A DNA stretch of 64,000 nt from Paraclostridium hominis (GCF_014306135.1 NZ_JACRWD010000001.1:1488001-1552000); one strand, 5' to 3'; positions 1 to 8,947 are shown, numbered from the stretch's first letter. Notes: generated by a model not told the origin, from the sequence alone. Translations and numbers: made by a program.

Positions 1-435
1 TACGATTTTTTAATATCTGTTATATATGCTTTAGTATTTGTGATTATATATATATTAATTAATAGGTTTTTAAATATAGCCTTTGATGAAAATTTAATAT
101 ATTTATTTATAATCAGCTTAGTTTCTTGTACTCTTGTAGCTTGTATTTCTATATTTATAGCTTCATTTTTTTCTAAAACATTAGGATCAATAATAATTAG
201 TATAATCATGATTATTCAAATTATATTAGGAGGTATATTCTTTCCTATTTCAAATGGTTTGTCTAGTTTTATTAAATTTTCTCCACTAAATTTAATAAGT
301 GAGCTTTTTATGAAATTTTCAATTAATAATACATTAGGCTCTGTAAGTTTTACTATTTTTATAATGTTGATTTTATCCTTAGTATTATTTTTAGCTACAT
401 TTATAAAAGAAAAATATAGTTGGAGGGAACTTTAA
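1..435 (+). CDS. ABC-2 type transporter permease, C-terminal part (5' truncated by window)
   Basis: The reading frame is already open at base 1, so the true start lies outside the window; the GTG at 40 is only the first internal start-like codon. The visible ~144 residues are very hydrophobic, with about four membrane segments and a Gly-rich turn before SPLNLISELF, as in the last half of ABC-2 exporter permeases. The stop codon is directly followed by the ATG of a second permease at 436, so the two are translationally coupled subunits of one exporter. The ATPase is presumably upstream. Substrate unknown. Confidence 0.75.
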   Translation, partial: YDFLISVIYALVFVIIYILINRFLNIAFDENLIYLFIISLVSCTLVACISIFIASFFSKTLGSIIISIIMIIQIILGGIFFPISNGLSSFIKFSPLNLISELFMKFSINNTLGSVSFTIFIMLILSLVLFLATFIKEKYSWREL

Positions 436-1506
436 ATGAACGTACTTAGATTAACTTTTGCTAACTTAAAAAGATACATTAAAAATACGTCTTTGCTTAT
501 AGGACTGATTGTTATTCCTTTTACTTTGGTAATGTTTGTAAATTTATTTAATAGTAGTGATAATACTTCTATGTATTCGCCAAATGTTTCAATTGTTTGT
601 AATGCAAATGGTAAATATGAAACTGAGCTTATTAAAAAACTTAAAATAGATAATAAAGATATTTTTAGTTATGATAAGAAAGATGAGGCGATGAATTTAT
701 TAGAAAATAATGATACATCTGTTGTATTTGTTCTTAATAATAACTTTTCAAGTGATATAGATAAGTCTGTAAAACCTTCTATAAAAGCCTATAAAACCAA
801 AGATGGAGGAGGTAGTATTTGGCATGAGTCACTAATTGAAAACTTTATAAATGATAAACTTAAAGAAAAAATTGACCCTAATATAAATTCTAAACTTGTA
901 ACTGCTAATATAGTTGATAAAGATAAGTTTGAAGATATACAATCTCTAATTACAATTTTACTTGTTTGCTATTGGCTATATGCAAACTCTGGAGTTTTAT
1001 GTAAAGATTTGCTAGATCTTCGTTCTAATAATGTATTAACTCGAATGATATCTACTAAAAATAAAAATATAGAAATAATATTTAGTATCTTTTTTGCTTT
1101 ATTTTTATTACAATCATTAAGTTGTTTATTAGTTTTAATAATTTTAAAGTTTATACTAGATATAAGTATAAGTTTTAATATGTTTATTATGGTTATTGCT
1201 AATAGTTTTACAGCTACTGGATTTATTGTAGCTTTGACTAGAATATTTAAAAATGAAGCTAGTGTATCAATTGTATCTATAATATATTCTATATTTATAA
1301 TGTTTTTATCTATAATACCGATGTTTGATAATTTGAGTAAGAATTTATCATTTTTAAATAACTTAGCTAAATTATCTCCTCTTTATTGGACAATAGAAAG
1401 CTTATCTACTTCAAATATAACTTTTAATTTAATAGCGATACTTCTTATAGGCCTTGTATTTGTTACTGCTGGAAGCTTTAAATTAAGAAAGTTTGCTAAA
1501 AATTAA
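436..1506 (+). CDS. ABC-2 type transporter permease
   Basis: 356 residues. One membrane segment near residues 20-38, a soluble extracellular region of about 130 residues, then five hydrophobic segments from about residue 170 to the end. This is the ABC2_membrane layout of exporter permeases of the YhgE/YadH kind. It abuts the previous permease with no gap, and its ribosome site GGAGG lies inside the end of that gene, so both are one operon and probably form a heterodimeric pore. A strong terminator follows directly. Drug, peptide or lipid export is possible; the substrate cannot be read from sequence. Confidence 0.8.
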   Translation: MNVLRLTFANLKRYIKNTSLLIGLIVIPFTLVMFVNLFNSSDNTSMYSPNVSIVCNANGKYETELIKKLKIDNKDIFSYDKKDEAMNLLENNDTSVVFVLNNNFSSDIDKSVKPSIKAYKTKDGGGSIWHESLIENFINDKLKEKIDPNINSKLVTANIVDKDKFEDIQSLITILLVCYWLYANSGVLCKDLLDLRSNNVLTRMISTKNKNIEIIFSIFFALFLLQSLSCLLVLIILKFILDISISFNMFIMVIANSFTATGFIVALTRIFKNEASVSIVSIIYSIFIMFLSIIPMFDNLSKNLSFLNNLAKLSPLYWTIESLSTSNITFNLIAILLIGLVFVTAGSFKLRKFAKN

Positions 1507-1510
1507 TAAA

Positions 1511-1538
1511 AAACTCCATAATATTATGGAGTTTTTTT
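1511..1538. terminator. Bidirectional terminator
   Basis: A perfect 12+12 base palindrome (AAACTCCATAAT and its complement) followed by Ts on both strands. It lies between the end of the ABC-2 operon and the end of the opposing acetyltransferase gene and can serve both. Confidence 0.85.
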
Positions 1539-1570
1539 AATTTATCTTATATATTGACTAATCTAAATAT

Positions 1571-2359
1571 CTATACTCTTTCAACCAACATGGTCCATAT
1601 TCCTATCTCTTTAAATCCTAATTTGTGGTATACTTTTCCTGCCTTTGGATTATCATAAAATAAACATAAAAACTTATTTCTTTCTAGTAAATCATTACAT
1701 AATTTTGATAAACATTTACTCATATATCCTTTTTCTCTATATCCTTTTCTAGTTGCTACACCTACTATCATTGCAGATTTGCTATTTTCTGCTACTACTT
1801 GTGACATAGTTATAATTTCTTTATCATCATTTTCTATATAATAAACTATTTTACTATTGTCTTGTATCCTATCTCTTATAGTATCAACACTATCTTTTAC
1901 ATTAAATTCTTCTATTGTGATTAATAAATCATATATTCTATTTGCATCTTCTTCTTTCCCAAGTTTTATACTATCATCCCATGGTAGAAGTTTTTTATTA
2001 TCTCTTAATTCACAAAAGTAAGTAGGCTTTTCTTCATAATCGTCTATTACATCTTTGAATTTCTCTATTATAGTATCTTTTCCTGATATAATTTTATTTC
2101 CTTTATATGATTTTATGATTTCTTTAAATTCTGATACATCTTCATTTAAGTTCTCTATATATGGAACGAAGTTATTTGTAAATCTTAATAAAACACCTTT
2201 TAATTTATTTTCATCGTCAAACTTTCCCCAAACATCTTGAAAATCTTTATCAAATCCATATTGTTCAATATCACCTATTATAAATAAATTTATGCTAGGT
2301 TCTTTTGCTACATAATTTAAAACTATATCTTTATGCTCATTATTTAACTTTAAAAGCAT
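1571..2359 (-). CDS. GNAT family N-acetyltransferase
   Basis: 262 residues. The C-terminal third holds the GNAT core: a beta-strand with SAMIVGVATRKGYREKGYMS, where the R-x-x-G-x/Y acetyl-CoA loop sits, then a helix CLSKLCNDLLER and a final F-Y-x-N-P...YHKLGF motif. The N-terminal half (PSINLFIIGDIEQYG) matches two-domain acetyltransferases in which the first GNAT fold is degenerate. It presumably transfers acetyl from acetyl-CoA to an amine in the cytoplasm; the acceptor is unknown. Monocistronic, ending into the bidirectional terminator. Confidence 0.8.
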   Translation of the reverse strand: MLLKLNNEHKDIVLNYVAKEPSINLFIIGDIEQYGFDKDFQDVWGKFDDENKLKGVLLRFTNNFVPYIENLNEDVSEFKEIIKSYKGNKIISGKDTIIEKFKDVIDDYEEKPTYFCELRDNKKLLPWDDSIKLGKEEDANRIYDLLITIEEFNVKDSVDTIRDRIQDNSKIVYYIENDDKEIITMSQVVAENSKSAMIVGVATRKGYREKGYMSKCLSKLCNDLLERNKFLCLFYDNPKAGKVYHKLGFKEIGIWTMLVERV

Positions 2360-2442
2360 ATTATCCTCTCCTAACTTTAAATATATAGCTTATATATATT
2401 CTTTAACTATAAATAATATCCTTTTAAAATATATTAATAATT

Positions 2443-2473
2443 AAAAAATAGCTATGCCAAAAGCATAACTATT
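2443..2473 (-). terminator. Terminator of the importer operon
   Basis: On the minus strand AAATAGTTATGC, loop TTTT, GGCATAGCTATTT, then T residues. The stem begins at the stop codon of the ATPase gene. Confidence 0.8.
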
Positions 2474-3224
2474 TCCATTTTTCAAGTACATCTAGCATGA
2501 ATTTTTTTATATCTATATTATATACATCTTTTAAATGCTCTCCATTAAATACATCTTTAGAATTTCCATGACAAATTATTTCTCCATGGTTTAATAAACA
2601 AACATCATCACTAAAATAGTGAACTAAATTTAAATCATGAATTACTCCAATAACTATCTTATTTTTTTCTTTAGTCCACTTTGATAAATGTTGTAGTAAT
2701 TCTATTTGATATTTTAAATCAAGGTGATTTGTAGGTTCATCTAATAATATTACATCTGGGTCTTGAGCAAATGTTCTAGCTAAAAATACTCTTTGTAATT
2801 GCCCTCCACTTAATTCATTAATATGCTTGTCTTTTATATCTAAAAGCCCTACTTTATCAATAGAATCTAAAATAATATTTTTATCTTTTTTACTTAAAGA
2901 ATTAAAAATGCCTTTTGAATGAGCATATCTTCCAAGTGCAACAGTTTCATATATAGTGTATGGAAAATAAATTTGAGTTATTTGGCTCATTAGCCCTACT
3001 TTTTTTGCAAGTTCTTTTCTTGAAAAATTACGAACTTCCATATTATCTATTGTTATACTTCCTTTGTAATCTAAGATGTTTGCTATAGATTTTAAAAGCG
3101 TACTTTTACCACATCCATTAGGTCCTACTATACAAAGATTTTTTCCTTTTTCAACTTTAAAATTAACATTTTTTATGATAAAAGTATCATCATACCCACA
3201 ATAAAGATTTTTTACTTCTAGCAT
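2469..3224 (-). CDS. ABC transporter ATP-binding protein, iron-siderophore/heme/cobalamin type
   Basis: 251 residues from the ATG at 3224, chosen because GGAAAGAAG precedes it; longer in-frame starts overlap the upstream gene. Walker A GPNGCGKST is at residues 34-42, the Q-loop is SQITQIYFPY, the signature is LSGGQLQR, and Walker B is VILLDEP followed by the H-loop region GVIHDLN. The size and FecE/BtuD-like motifs fit the ATPase of a binding-protein-dependent importer for metal chelates. It is the last gene of the operon binding protein-permease-ATPase, 4 bp after the permease stop, and hydrolyses ATP at the inner face of the membrane to drive import. Confidence 0.88.
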   Translation of the reverse strand: MLEVKNLYCGYDDTFIIKNVNFKVEKGKNLCIVGPNGCGKSTLLKSIANILDYKGSITIDNMEVRNFSRKELAKKVGLMSQITQIYFPYTIYETVALGRYAHSKGIFNSLSKKDKNIILDSIDKVGLLDIKDKHINELSGGQLQRVFLARTFAQDPDVILLDEPTNHLDLKYQIELLQHLSKWTKEKNKIVIGVIHDLNLVHYFSDDVCLLNHGEIICHGNSKDVFNGEHLKDVYNIDIKKFMLDVLEKWK

Positions 3225-3228
3225 TTTA

Positions 3229-4260
3229 TCACTTCTTTCCTTTGCTAAAGTACACATATGCAAAGAATGGTGCACCTATTATAGCTGTTATTGCTCCAAC
3301 TGGAAGTTCTGCTGGGGAAATAATAGTTCTTGCTATTAAATCTGTTATAACCATTAATGAACCTCCAAATACAAAAGACATTGGTATAACGTATTTATGT
3401 TTTGAACCAAATATTTTTCTTACTACATGTGGTGCTATTAAATCTACAAATCCTATAGTTCCACTTAAAGATATTGCACTTCCTGTTAAAACTGCAGTAA
3501 ATATAAATAAATTTTTCTTAACTTTACTTGTATCAACGCCTACTGCTTTTGCTTGTTCTTCGCCAAATGTTAATATATCCATTTCCTTAGTATATTTTAA
3601 AACTCCTATGATGCCTATTATTAAAAATGGAATTAAGGCTTTTACATATGACCATCCCTTCATAGAAAAACTACCCATTTGCCAAAGACTTATACTTTTT
3701 ATGTCTTCGCTAAAAATTGCCGTAAGTGTTGTAAGTAATGCATTTACAAATAGTGAAAATACCATACCTGCTAGTATAATAGTATTATTTGCCATAGTTT
3801 TATCTATCTTAGAAGAAAAAATTACTACTGCATATACTGTTAATAATCCACATAAAAAACCTATTACAGGAAGAGTTAATTGCCCGAGAAATGGTATTGA
3901 TATACCAAGAATTATAACAAGACCTGCACCTAGTGAAGCTCCCGAAGATACTCCTAGTGTATAAGGTGATGCTAATTCATTTTTTAGAATTGATTGAACT
4001 ACACAACCGCTAACTCCTAAACAGCCTCCTACCATAAATGCTAGTAATACTCTTGGTAGTCTAAGTAACCATATTATTGATATGTCTTTTGGGTCTATTC
4101 CTTCTTTTAAAGGTATGTTAAATATCTTATTAAGTATTATACTAATAGTGTCTAATACATGAATATTGGAACTCCCTATGGAAGTTCCAATACTAAATAT
4201 TAGAAATACTAACGGTATTGATAGTATCACTAATTGTTTATTTTTGTTTTGCATATGCAT
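3229..4260 (-). CDS. FecCD-family permease of metal-chelate importer
   Basis: 343 residues, about ten hydrophobic segments. Typical FecCD/BtuC signatures are visible: LPRVLLAFMVGGCLGVSGCVVQ near residue 75, and SGTIGFVDLIAPHVVRKIFG in the cytoplasmic coupling region, and PAELPVGAITAIIGAPFF near the end. It forms the membrane channel of a type II ABC importer. It overlaps the 3' end of the binding-protein gene by about 20 bp, so translation is coupled. Ligand could be a siderophore, heme or corrinoid. Confidence 0.9.
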   Translation of the reverse strand: MHMQNKNKQLVILSIPLVFLIFSIGTSIGSSNIHVLDTISIILNKIFNIPLKEGIDPKDISIIWLLRLPRVLLAFMVGGCLGVSGCVVQSILKNELASPYTLGVSSGASLGAGLVIILGISIPFLGQLTLPVIGFLCGLLTVYAVVIFSSKIDKTMANNTIILAGMVFSLFVNALLTTLTAIFSEDIKSISLWQMGSFSMKGWSYVKALIPFLIIGIIGVLKYTKEMDILTFGEEQAKAVGVDTSKVKKNLFIFTAVLTGSAISLSGTIGFVDLIAPHVVRKIFGSKHKYVIPMSFVFGGSLMVITDLIARTIISPAELPVGAITAIIGAPFFAYVYFSKGKK

Positions 4261-5155
4261 CTGGATTTATAAACTCCGCCATTTGTTTTAATGCTTTTAC
4301 TATATTTTGAGATGGTCTAGAAGATGAATTTGTATCTACTAAGTATACTTTTCCATTTTTTACTGCTGCTATGTTTTGCCATCCTTCACGGCCTTTTATT
4401 TCTTTAACTGCATCTGGAACATAATTTACATTAGTTAATATTACATCTGGATTTTTTTCTATTACAGATTCTGCACTTGGTGATACCCATCCATTTTGAT
4501 CTACAAATATATTTTCTCCACCAACTAAGTTTATCATTTCATTTAAGAATGTTGCATCTCCAAAGCTATATAAGTTTGGTGAAGGTCCTATTTCAAAGTA
4601 TACTTTTTTCTTAGTTTTTATAGTTTTTCCAATTTTAGCTATTTCGTTAATTTCATTTTTCATGTTATCAACTATTTTTTGACCTTTTTCTTTAGTTCCT
4701 GTTATATCAGCTATAAACATTATATCATCATATATACCATTTATGCTTGTACTACTTGGTATATAAGCAACACTTATACCTGCTTCACTAATAACTTTAA
4801 ATGGATCTTGTCCTTTTTCAGTTTTATTGTGTCCTGATGCTATTATCATGTCTGGGTTTAATGATATTATTGCCTCAGGATCTGGATTTGAAAAATCTAT
4901 TAATTTAATGTTTTTAGGTAAACCTGCTACATCAGCAGAATATTTATCTACAGCAACCAATTTATCAGCTAATCCTAATTCAACTAATATTTCTGTATTT
5001 GATGGAGCTGTTGATATTATTCTATCAACTTTAGCTGGAACTTTAAAATCATTTCCTTCTCTATCTTTTATTACAACATCTTTTTGACCACATCCAACAA
5101 CAGCCATCATTACTACAAAAATACCTGTTATTAATGCTAAAATTCTTTTTTTCAT
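4238..5155 (-). CDS. Substrate-binding lipoprotein, BtuF/FhuD-like
   Basis: 305 residues with a lipoprotein signal MKKRILALITGIFVVMMAVV and lipobox VVGC, Cys22 being the expected lipidated residue. The mature part has the TroA/BtuF fold signatures RIISTAPSNTEILVELG and NPDPEAIISLNPDMIIASG. It would sit on the outer face of the membrane and deliver a metal chelate to the FecCD permease encoded next. First gene of a three-gene operon. I saw no cobalamin riboswitch or convincing Fur box upstream, so the ligand stays open. Confidence 0.9.
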   Translation of the reverse strand: MKKRILALITGIFVVMMAVVGCGQKDVVIKDREGNDFKVPAKVDRIISTAPSNTEILVELGLADKLVAVDKYSADVAGLPKNIKLIDFSNPDPEAIISLNPDMIIASGHNKTEKGQDPFKVISEAGISVAYIPSSTSINGIYDDIMFIADITGTKEKGQKIVDNMKNEINEIAKIGKTIKTKKKVYFEIGPSPNLYSFGDATFLNEMINLVGGENIFVDQNGWVSPSAESVIEKNPDVILTNVNYVPDAVKEIKGREGWQNIAAVKNGKVYLVDTNSSSRPSQNIVKALKQMAEFINPDAYAKQK

Positions 5156-5493
5156 TTTACTTCTCCTTACTTATAATTTCTAAATTTTTACCACTTGGAT
5201 AAATTAATTCATTTTAGTATATAGTTCTACATTTCATATTCATTTCCTTGTATATATGTATAATTTGATGATTAATTTTTTATGTAAAATACAAAAAAGA
5301 CATACTAAGAGAGTATGCCTTTAAATTTTAATTTAAATACTTTAGTTATTATATAACTCTCAGAAGAAATTATATTTAAGTGTTTTTATATACTAACTTA
5401 GCTTTTTTAATTTATAAGTGGTTAATTAGACTTTATTTATTATATGCCCTTATATATGAAATTTAATCTAATTTTTTAATTTAATTTCCATTT
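5156..5493. other. 338-bp intergenic region
   Basis: AT-rich. It holds the promoter region of the importer operon and one terminator (5292-5324) for the gene that ends at 5494. I see no ORF and no known riboswitch motif. Confidence 0.6.
5292..5324 (-). terminator. Terminator downstream of the PspA operon
   Basis: On the minus strand AAAGGCATACT, loop CTCTT, AGTATGTCTTTTTT. It lies 170 bp past the stop of the Ser-rich protein gene and ahead of the importer promoter. Confidence 0.75.
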
Positions 5494-6198
5494 TTATCTA
5501 TTTTTTCTACTTCTTATAAAATCTATTATTATATATAAAACTATTAATACAGTTATTATTAAAACTACATCCATTATAATAGGTCTTATTCCAAGTCTGT
5601 ATCCCATATATCTAAATGGATTGTATCCACCAAATCCAAAAAATCCTCCGCCATAACTATGTGGTATATAGGTTCTTCTTGAACCTCTATAATCGTCATC
5701 ATAATACTTTTTATTATTACTAGACTCTGATTCATCATTGCTATTTGTATTAGGTTTTGTGCTTGGCTTTGTACTAAACTTACCTGAATCTGGTTTTATA
5801 CTACTTGATTTTGGTTTTTGTACATCACTATCTGAGCTTTCACTTTTAGGTGTTGGCTTTGTGCTAAATTTACCTGAATCTGGCTTTAGACTACTTGATT
5901 TTGGTTTTATAGCATCTGATTTTGGTTTTGTTGTAAAACCACTTGAACTAGACTTTGTCGTACTACTTTTTGATTTGAAAGTTCCTGAACTAGGTCTATA
6001 ACTACTTTTACTTGAACTTGAGCTTATCCTTGGCCTCGAACTATGCGAACTTCCTTTAGCAACTTGATATTCTAGTGTATTTTTTCCTTTTTCATAAGTA
6101 TTAGCATAGGATTTATCAATTGAAAAACTAAATGCACAAGTTATTGTAAATATAAATAAAGTTAAAAAAAGGGTAATATTTCTTTTTAAATTCTTCAT
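5494..6198 (-). CDS. Exported Ser/Lys-rich repeat protein with C-terminal membrane anchor
   Basis: 234 residues, family not recognised. An N-terminal signal (residues 1-32, ending near SYA) is followed by about 130 residues rich in Ser, Lys, Pro and Thr, with a unit KPKSSSLKPDSGKFSTKP present twice. Then comes a Gly/aromatic stretch (GGGFFGFGGYNPFRYMGYRLG) and one membrane helix near residues 205-228 with a basic tail. The start ATG overlaps the stop of the Cys-rich gene (TAATG), so the two are coupled in the PspA operon. A role at the cell surface in envelope stress is inferred only from position. Confidence 0.7.
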   Translation of the reverse strand: MKNLKRNITLFLTLFIFTITCAFSFSIDKSYANTYEKGKNTLEYQVAKGSSHSSRPRISSSSSKSSYRPSSGTFKSKSSTTKSSSSGFTTKPKSDAIKPKSSSLKPDSGKFSTKPTPKSESSDSDVQKPKSSSIKPDSGKFSTKPSTKPNTNSNDESESSNNKKYYDDDYRGSRRTYIPHSYGGGFFGFGGYNPFRYMGYRLGIRPIIMDVVLIITVLIVLYIIIDFIRSRKNR

Positions 6199-6875
6199 TA
6201 TACATTTAACCCCATTTCTATAAACTTATTATATAGTCTATCTAAATTGCTATCATCATCTCCCTCTATTACAGAGTCATAACTTTCTTCACCTTTAAAT
6301 TTATAGTATTGTAATAATTGCTGATTATCATTGTCTTTAATATCTACTAAATATACATATCTACTTAAAGATCCATCTTCATGTTTTTCTATTAAGTATC
6401 CTTTAACATCAAATTTAAATTCTTCATCTTCATTGTATAAAGTTACAGTATCAGTTGATTTTGTGAAACAAAATTTTTCTTTATCACATTCATAAGTATA
6501 TTCTAATTCTCTACAGTTTATGCATCTGTTAAAAGGGCACTCACTTACACAGTTTATACATTTGCATTTAGCACATTTATCAAGTTTATTTATAGATTCT
6601 CTTTTATCTTTAGTTAAATAAGCTTGGATTTGCGTATCAATATCTGATTTTTTCTTAAATATTTTAGAAAATAAACCTTTATCATCTTGTTCATCTTCTT
6701 TTTCTAATTTGTTTAAAAAAGACATGTATTCAGAAAGGTCATCTACTTTTCTAATAAAAACTCTTTTATTTAATTCTTTATCGCTTAAAATTTGTTTTAA
6801 ATCATTTACAGAAAATACTAAATCAGTATATAGCTTATCGTATTTTTTCTTTTCTTGTAGTATCTTTTCATTCAT
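6198..6875 (-). CDS. Cys-rich protein of PspA operon (possible zinc or Fe-S binding)
   Basis: 225 residues, soluble. The N-terminal 60 residues look helical and charged. A cysteine cluster lies at about residues 100-140: CAKCKCINCVSEC, then FNRCINC, then ECDKEKFCF, about ten Cys in 35 residues, which suggests metal binding. The C-terminal part (TVTLYNEDEEFKFDVKGYLIEK) is beta-rich and acidic. It lies between a PspA gene and the exported repeat protein, overlapping the latter by one base. No family was recognised with certainty. Confidence 0.7.
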   Translation of the reverse strand: MNEKILQEKKKYDKLYTDLVFSVNDLKQILSDKELNKRVFIRKVDDLSEYMSFLNKLEKEDEQDDKGLFSKIFKKKSDIDTQIQAYLTKDKRESINKLDKCAKCKCINCVSECPFNRCINCRELEYTYECDKEKFCFTKSTDTVTLYNEDEEFKFDVKGYLIEKHEDGSLSRYVYLVDIKDNDNQQLLQYYKFKGEESYDSVIEGDDDSNLDRLYNKFIEMGLNV

Positions 6876-6890
6876 GTCGTTTCCCTCCCC

Positions 6891-6922
6891 AAAAAGGTAG
6901 ATAGCCTTTGACCATCTACCTT
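6891..6922 (-). terminator. Hairpin with T-tract between pspA and the Cys-rich gene
   Basis: On the minus strand AAGGTAGAT, loop, ATCTACCTTTTT, directly followed by the ribosome site GGGGAGGG of the next gene. It can attenuate transcription into the two downstream genes, or stabilise the pspA message. Confidence 0.7.
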
Positions 6923-6931
6923 AAGTAGTAA

Positions 6932-7603
6932 TTATTTATTCATTTCTCTTTTTATTCTCTCAAGTTCATCTTCAACCTTAGAGTCAACTACAGGTGAGTT
7001 ATTAATATAATCATCAAGCATAGAATCTTCATTTTTGGGCTTCATATCTTCAAGTGCTTTACCATAGCTTTCTTTTTGTTGAACTTTCTTTTCAAGTTCA
7101 TCTAAGTTTATACCATGGTCATCACTAAGACCTGATAATGTTTCATTTATTTCATTGTTTATCTCAGCAACATCAAGTCTTGTAGCTAATTCTTGTTTTT
7201 TAGATTTCATTTTAGATATTTCAAGTTCTAATTCTTCTATTTTAAACTTGATTTCTTGTATCTTTTTATCTTGTGTTTGAATTCTTTCTACTGTTTGAGT
7301 TAATTTTTCTTGTATTTCTAGTTTTTGTTTAACAAAAGTTTGAGCCTTTTCATTATCTTCTTTTAATAAAGCAGCTTTAGTAGCTTGCTCATATTTATCT
7401 ATTCTTTCTTCTAAAGTTTTCTTTTCATTTCTTATATTATCTACTGATGCTATAAAGTTTGCACATTGTTTTTTAGCATCTTGAAGTAATTTTTCTTTTT
7501 TATTAATTGATAACTCTAACATTTCTATTGGGTCTTCATGCTTTTCAATAGCTTTGTTAGCTTTGGCTTCTACAACATTTTTAAGTCTTTTAAAAAATCC
7601 CAT
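6932..7603 (-). CDS. PspA/IM30 family protein
   Basis: 223 residues from the ATG at 7603. The start is chosen because GGAGATGA precedes it and because the family begins MGFFKRLKNVVEAKANKAIEK with the amphipathic membrane-binding helix. Residues 25 to about 190 are long coiled coil (EKRIDKYEQATKAALLKEDNEKAQ and following), as in all ESCRT-III-like PspA/Vipp1 proteins, which assemble on the inner face of the membrane and protect it during envelope stress. First gene of an operon with the Cys-rich and exported repeat proteins. Confidence 0.9.
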   Translation of the reverse strand: MGFFKRLKNVVEAKANKAIEKHEDPIEMLELSINKKEKLLQDAKKQCANFIASVDNIRNEKKTLEERIDKYEQATKAALLKEDNEKAQTFVKQKLEIQEKLTQTVERIQTQDKKIQEIKFKIEELELEISKMKSKKQELATRLDVAEINNEINETLSGLSDDHGINLDELEKKVQQKESYGKALEDMKPKNEDSMLDDYINNSPVVDSKVEDELERIKREMNK

Positions 7604-7725
7604 TATTTTTTCATCTCCATTCATTTTATTAATTAACTTTTTATTAAAATTTTTACCTTAAGTTAATTATTAATATATATAATATCATAAATTATAATGT
7701 TTTCCACAATAATTTAAATTTGTTA

Positions 7726-8532
7726 TCATTTGTTATTTTTATCTTCTATTATTTTTAATAACTCTTGTATTTCTTTATCTTTTTCTTTTAATTTTTCTTC
7801 ATATTCAGTTTTAACATCTTCTATGCTTTTACTTAATACATTTATTAAAGATGCCATTTCATCTGAGCTTCCTGCTATTCTATTTAAAAGCATTAAATTT
7901 TGTGCTAAAACTTCTGGTATTTGTTTATGTGAATATCTAAGTTGATGGTCTATTTCTCCATAACCTTCTTCAAATATTGTTCTAACTTGAATTTCAGCTA
8001 TTATCTTTTGTGTAGTTGGATAAGATTCTATTAAATAATGAACAGATCTATAACCTGATATTCTTGAACAAACTTCTATTCCTAACTCTTCAAATTTTTT
8101 AGTATTATCTCCTTCACGCACATTTGAAACAATTTCAAGAACTTTCCACATGCTAGTTATAAAACTATGGATTTCCTCCCAATCTTCTTTAAATATATGT
8201 ATGACTCTTATACCAACTAAATCTGTTATTTCACTTTTATAATTATCTACTGTAAAATGAAAATCTTTACCGTATTTTTTTCTTCTATTTTCTACTTTTC
8301 TTATTATCTTTTCTATTAAATGCTCTGGGTCTTTAACTCTAGTTTTTACAGAGTGAACTTTAGGATGGCTTCTAAGTATTGTAGCTATTAATTCTGCTTG
8401 AGTTTCATAACTTTTTCTATATATTATATAGTCTTCATATATTTTTTCTATTTCATTCCAATTTATATTATTTTCTTTTAATTCTTGTTCAGTTATTTGA
8501 TAATTTTCTAAAAATTCATCTTTTCTTAACAT
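7726..8532 (-). CDS. GTP pyrophosphokinase, small alarmone synthetase
   Basis: 268 residues, with only the RelA/SpoT synthetase domain. Motifs seen: SVKTRVKDPEHLIEKIIRK near residues 80-100, the ITDLVGIRVI motif near 130, GYRSVHYLIE near 180, and EIQVRTIFEEGYGEIDHQLRY near 200. It has no hydrolase HD domain, TGS or ACT, so it belongs with the small synthetases of the YjbM/YwaC type that make (p)ppGpp from GTP/GDP and ATP. The C-terminal 40 residues are a charged coiled coil that may mediate oligomerisation. Monocistronic, separate promoter. Confidence 0.88.
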   Translation of the reverse strand: MLRKDEFLENYQITEQELKENNINWNEIEKIYEDYIIYRKSYETQAELIATILRSHPKVHSVKTRVKDPEHLIEKIIRKVENRRKKYGKDFHFTVDNYKSEITDLVGIRVIHIFKEDWEEIHSFITSMWKVLEIVSNVREGDNTKKFEELGIEVCSRISGYRSVHYLIESYPTTQKIIAEIQVRTIFEEGYGEIDHQLRYSHKQIPEVLAQNLMLLNRIAGSSDEMASLINVLSKSIEDVKTEYEEKLKEKDKEIQELLKIIEDKNNK

Positions 8533-8630
8533 TGTAGCATCCTCACTTTTGATATTAATTCATATACTATTATATATCAAAGTATAAGTTTTTAACTATA
8601 TTATTATTTTCAATAATTTAAATTCCATCC

Positions 8631-8644
8631 CAAACATATGTTTG
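8631..8644 (+). promoter_or_regulatory. SOS-box-like palindrome (LexA site)
   Basis: CAAACATATGTTTG, a perfect 14-bp palindrome close to the Firmicutes LexA box CGAACATATGTTCG. It sits 82 bp before the start of a LexA-type DNA-binding protein and about 25 bp before a TATAAT at 8670, so it could block that promoter. Confidence 0.6.
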
Positions 8645-8725
8645 ATTTTTTTGTTAAAAAGTGTTATTATATAATTATCTTATACTCAATTTTACATATA
8701 TTTAATATAAGGAGGTAGTACTCAT

Positions 8726-8947
8726 ATGTATTCTAAATTATATTATAAGCAGGTTGAGATTTTAAACTTTATAAAATCATCAACTGCAAAAACAGGGTAC
8801 CCACCTTCTATTCGAGAAATTGCTAAAGGCGTTAATTTAAGTTCTTCTTCTACTGTTTTTTGCCATTTGCAAAAGCTTGAAAAACTTGGCTACATAAAAA
8901 GAAAGTCCAAACAACCTAGGTCTATAGTTATTTTAGATAATAAATAA
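8726..8947 (+). CDS. Stand-alone LexA N-terminal DNA-binding domain protein
   Basis: 73 residues matching only the winged-helix domain of LexA: ILNFIKSSTAKTGYPPSIREIAKGVNL, then SSSSTVFCHLQKLEKLGYIKR and RKSKQPRSI. Full LexA has about 200 residues with a self-cleavage domain holding the Ser-Lys dyad; that domain is absent, and the frame stops cleanly. A good ribosome site (AGGAGGT) precedes the ATG. It could repress SOS genes constitutively, compete with LexA, or be a remnant. A long hairpin follows the stop, so it is a separate transcription unit. Confidence 0.85.
   Translation: MYSKLYYKQVEILNFIKSSTAKTGYPPSIREIAKGVNLSSSSTVFCHLQKLEKLGYIKRKSKQPRSIVILDNK

Noticed and set aside
3242..3964. 240-codon ORF opposite the FecCD permease
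   Set aside because: Antisense shadow of a clear permease gene with no ribosome site.
5156..5493. Cobalamin riboswitch upstream of the BtuF-like gene
   Set aside because: No B12-box (GCCACTG-type) sequence on the minus strand; the region is a terminator plus AT-rich DNA.
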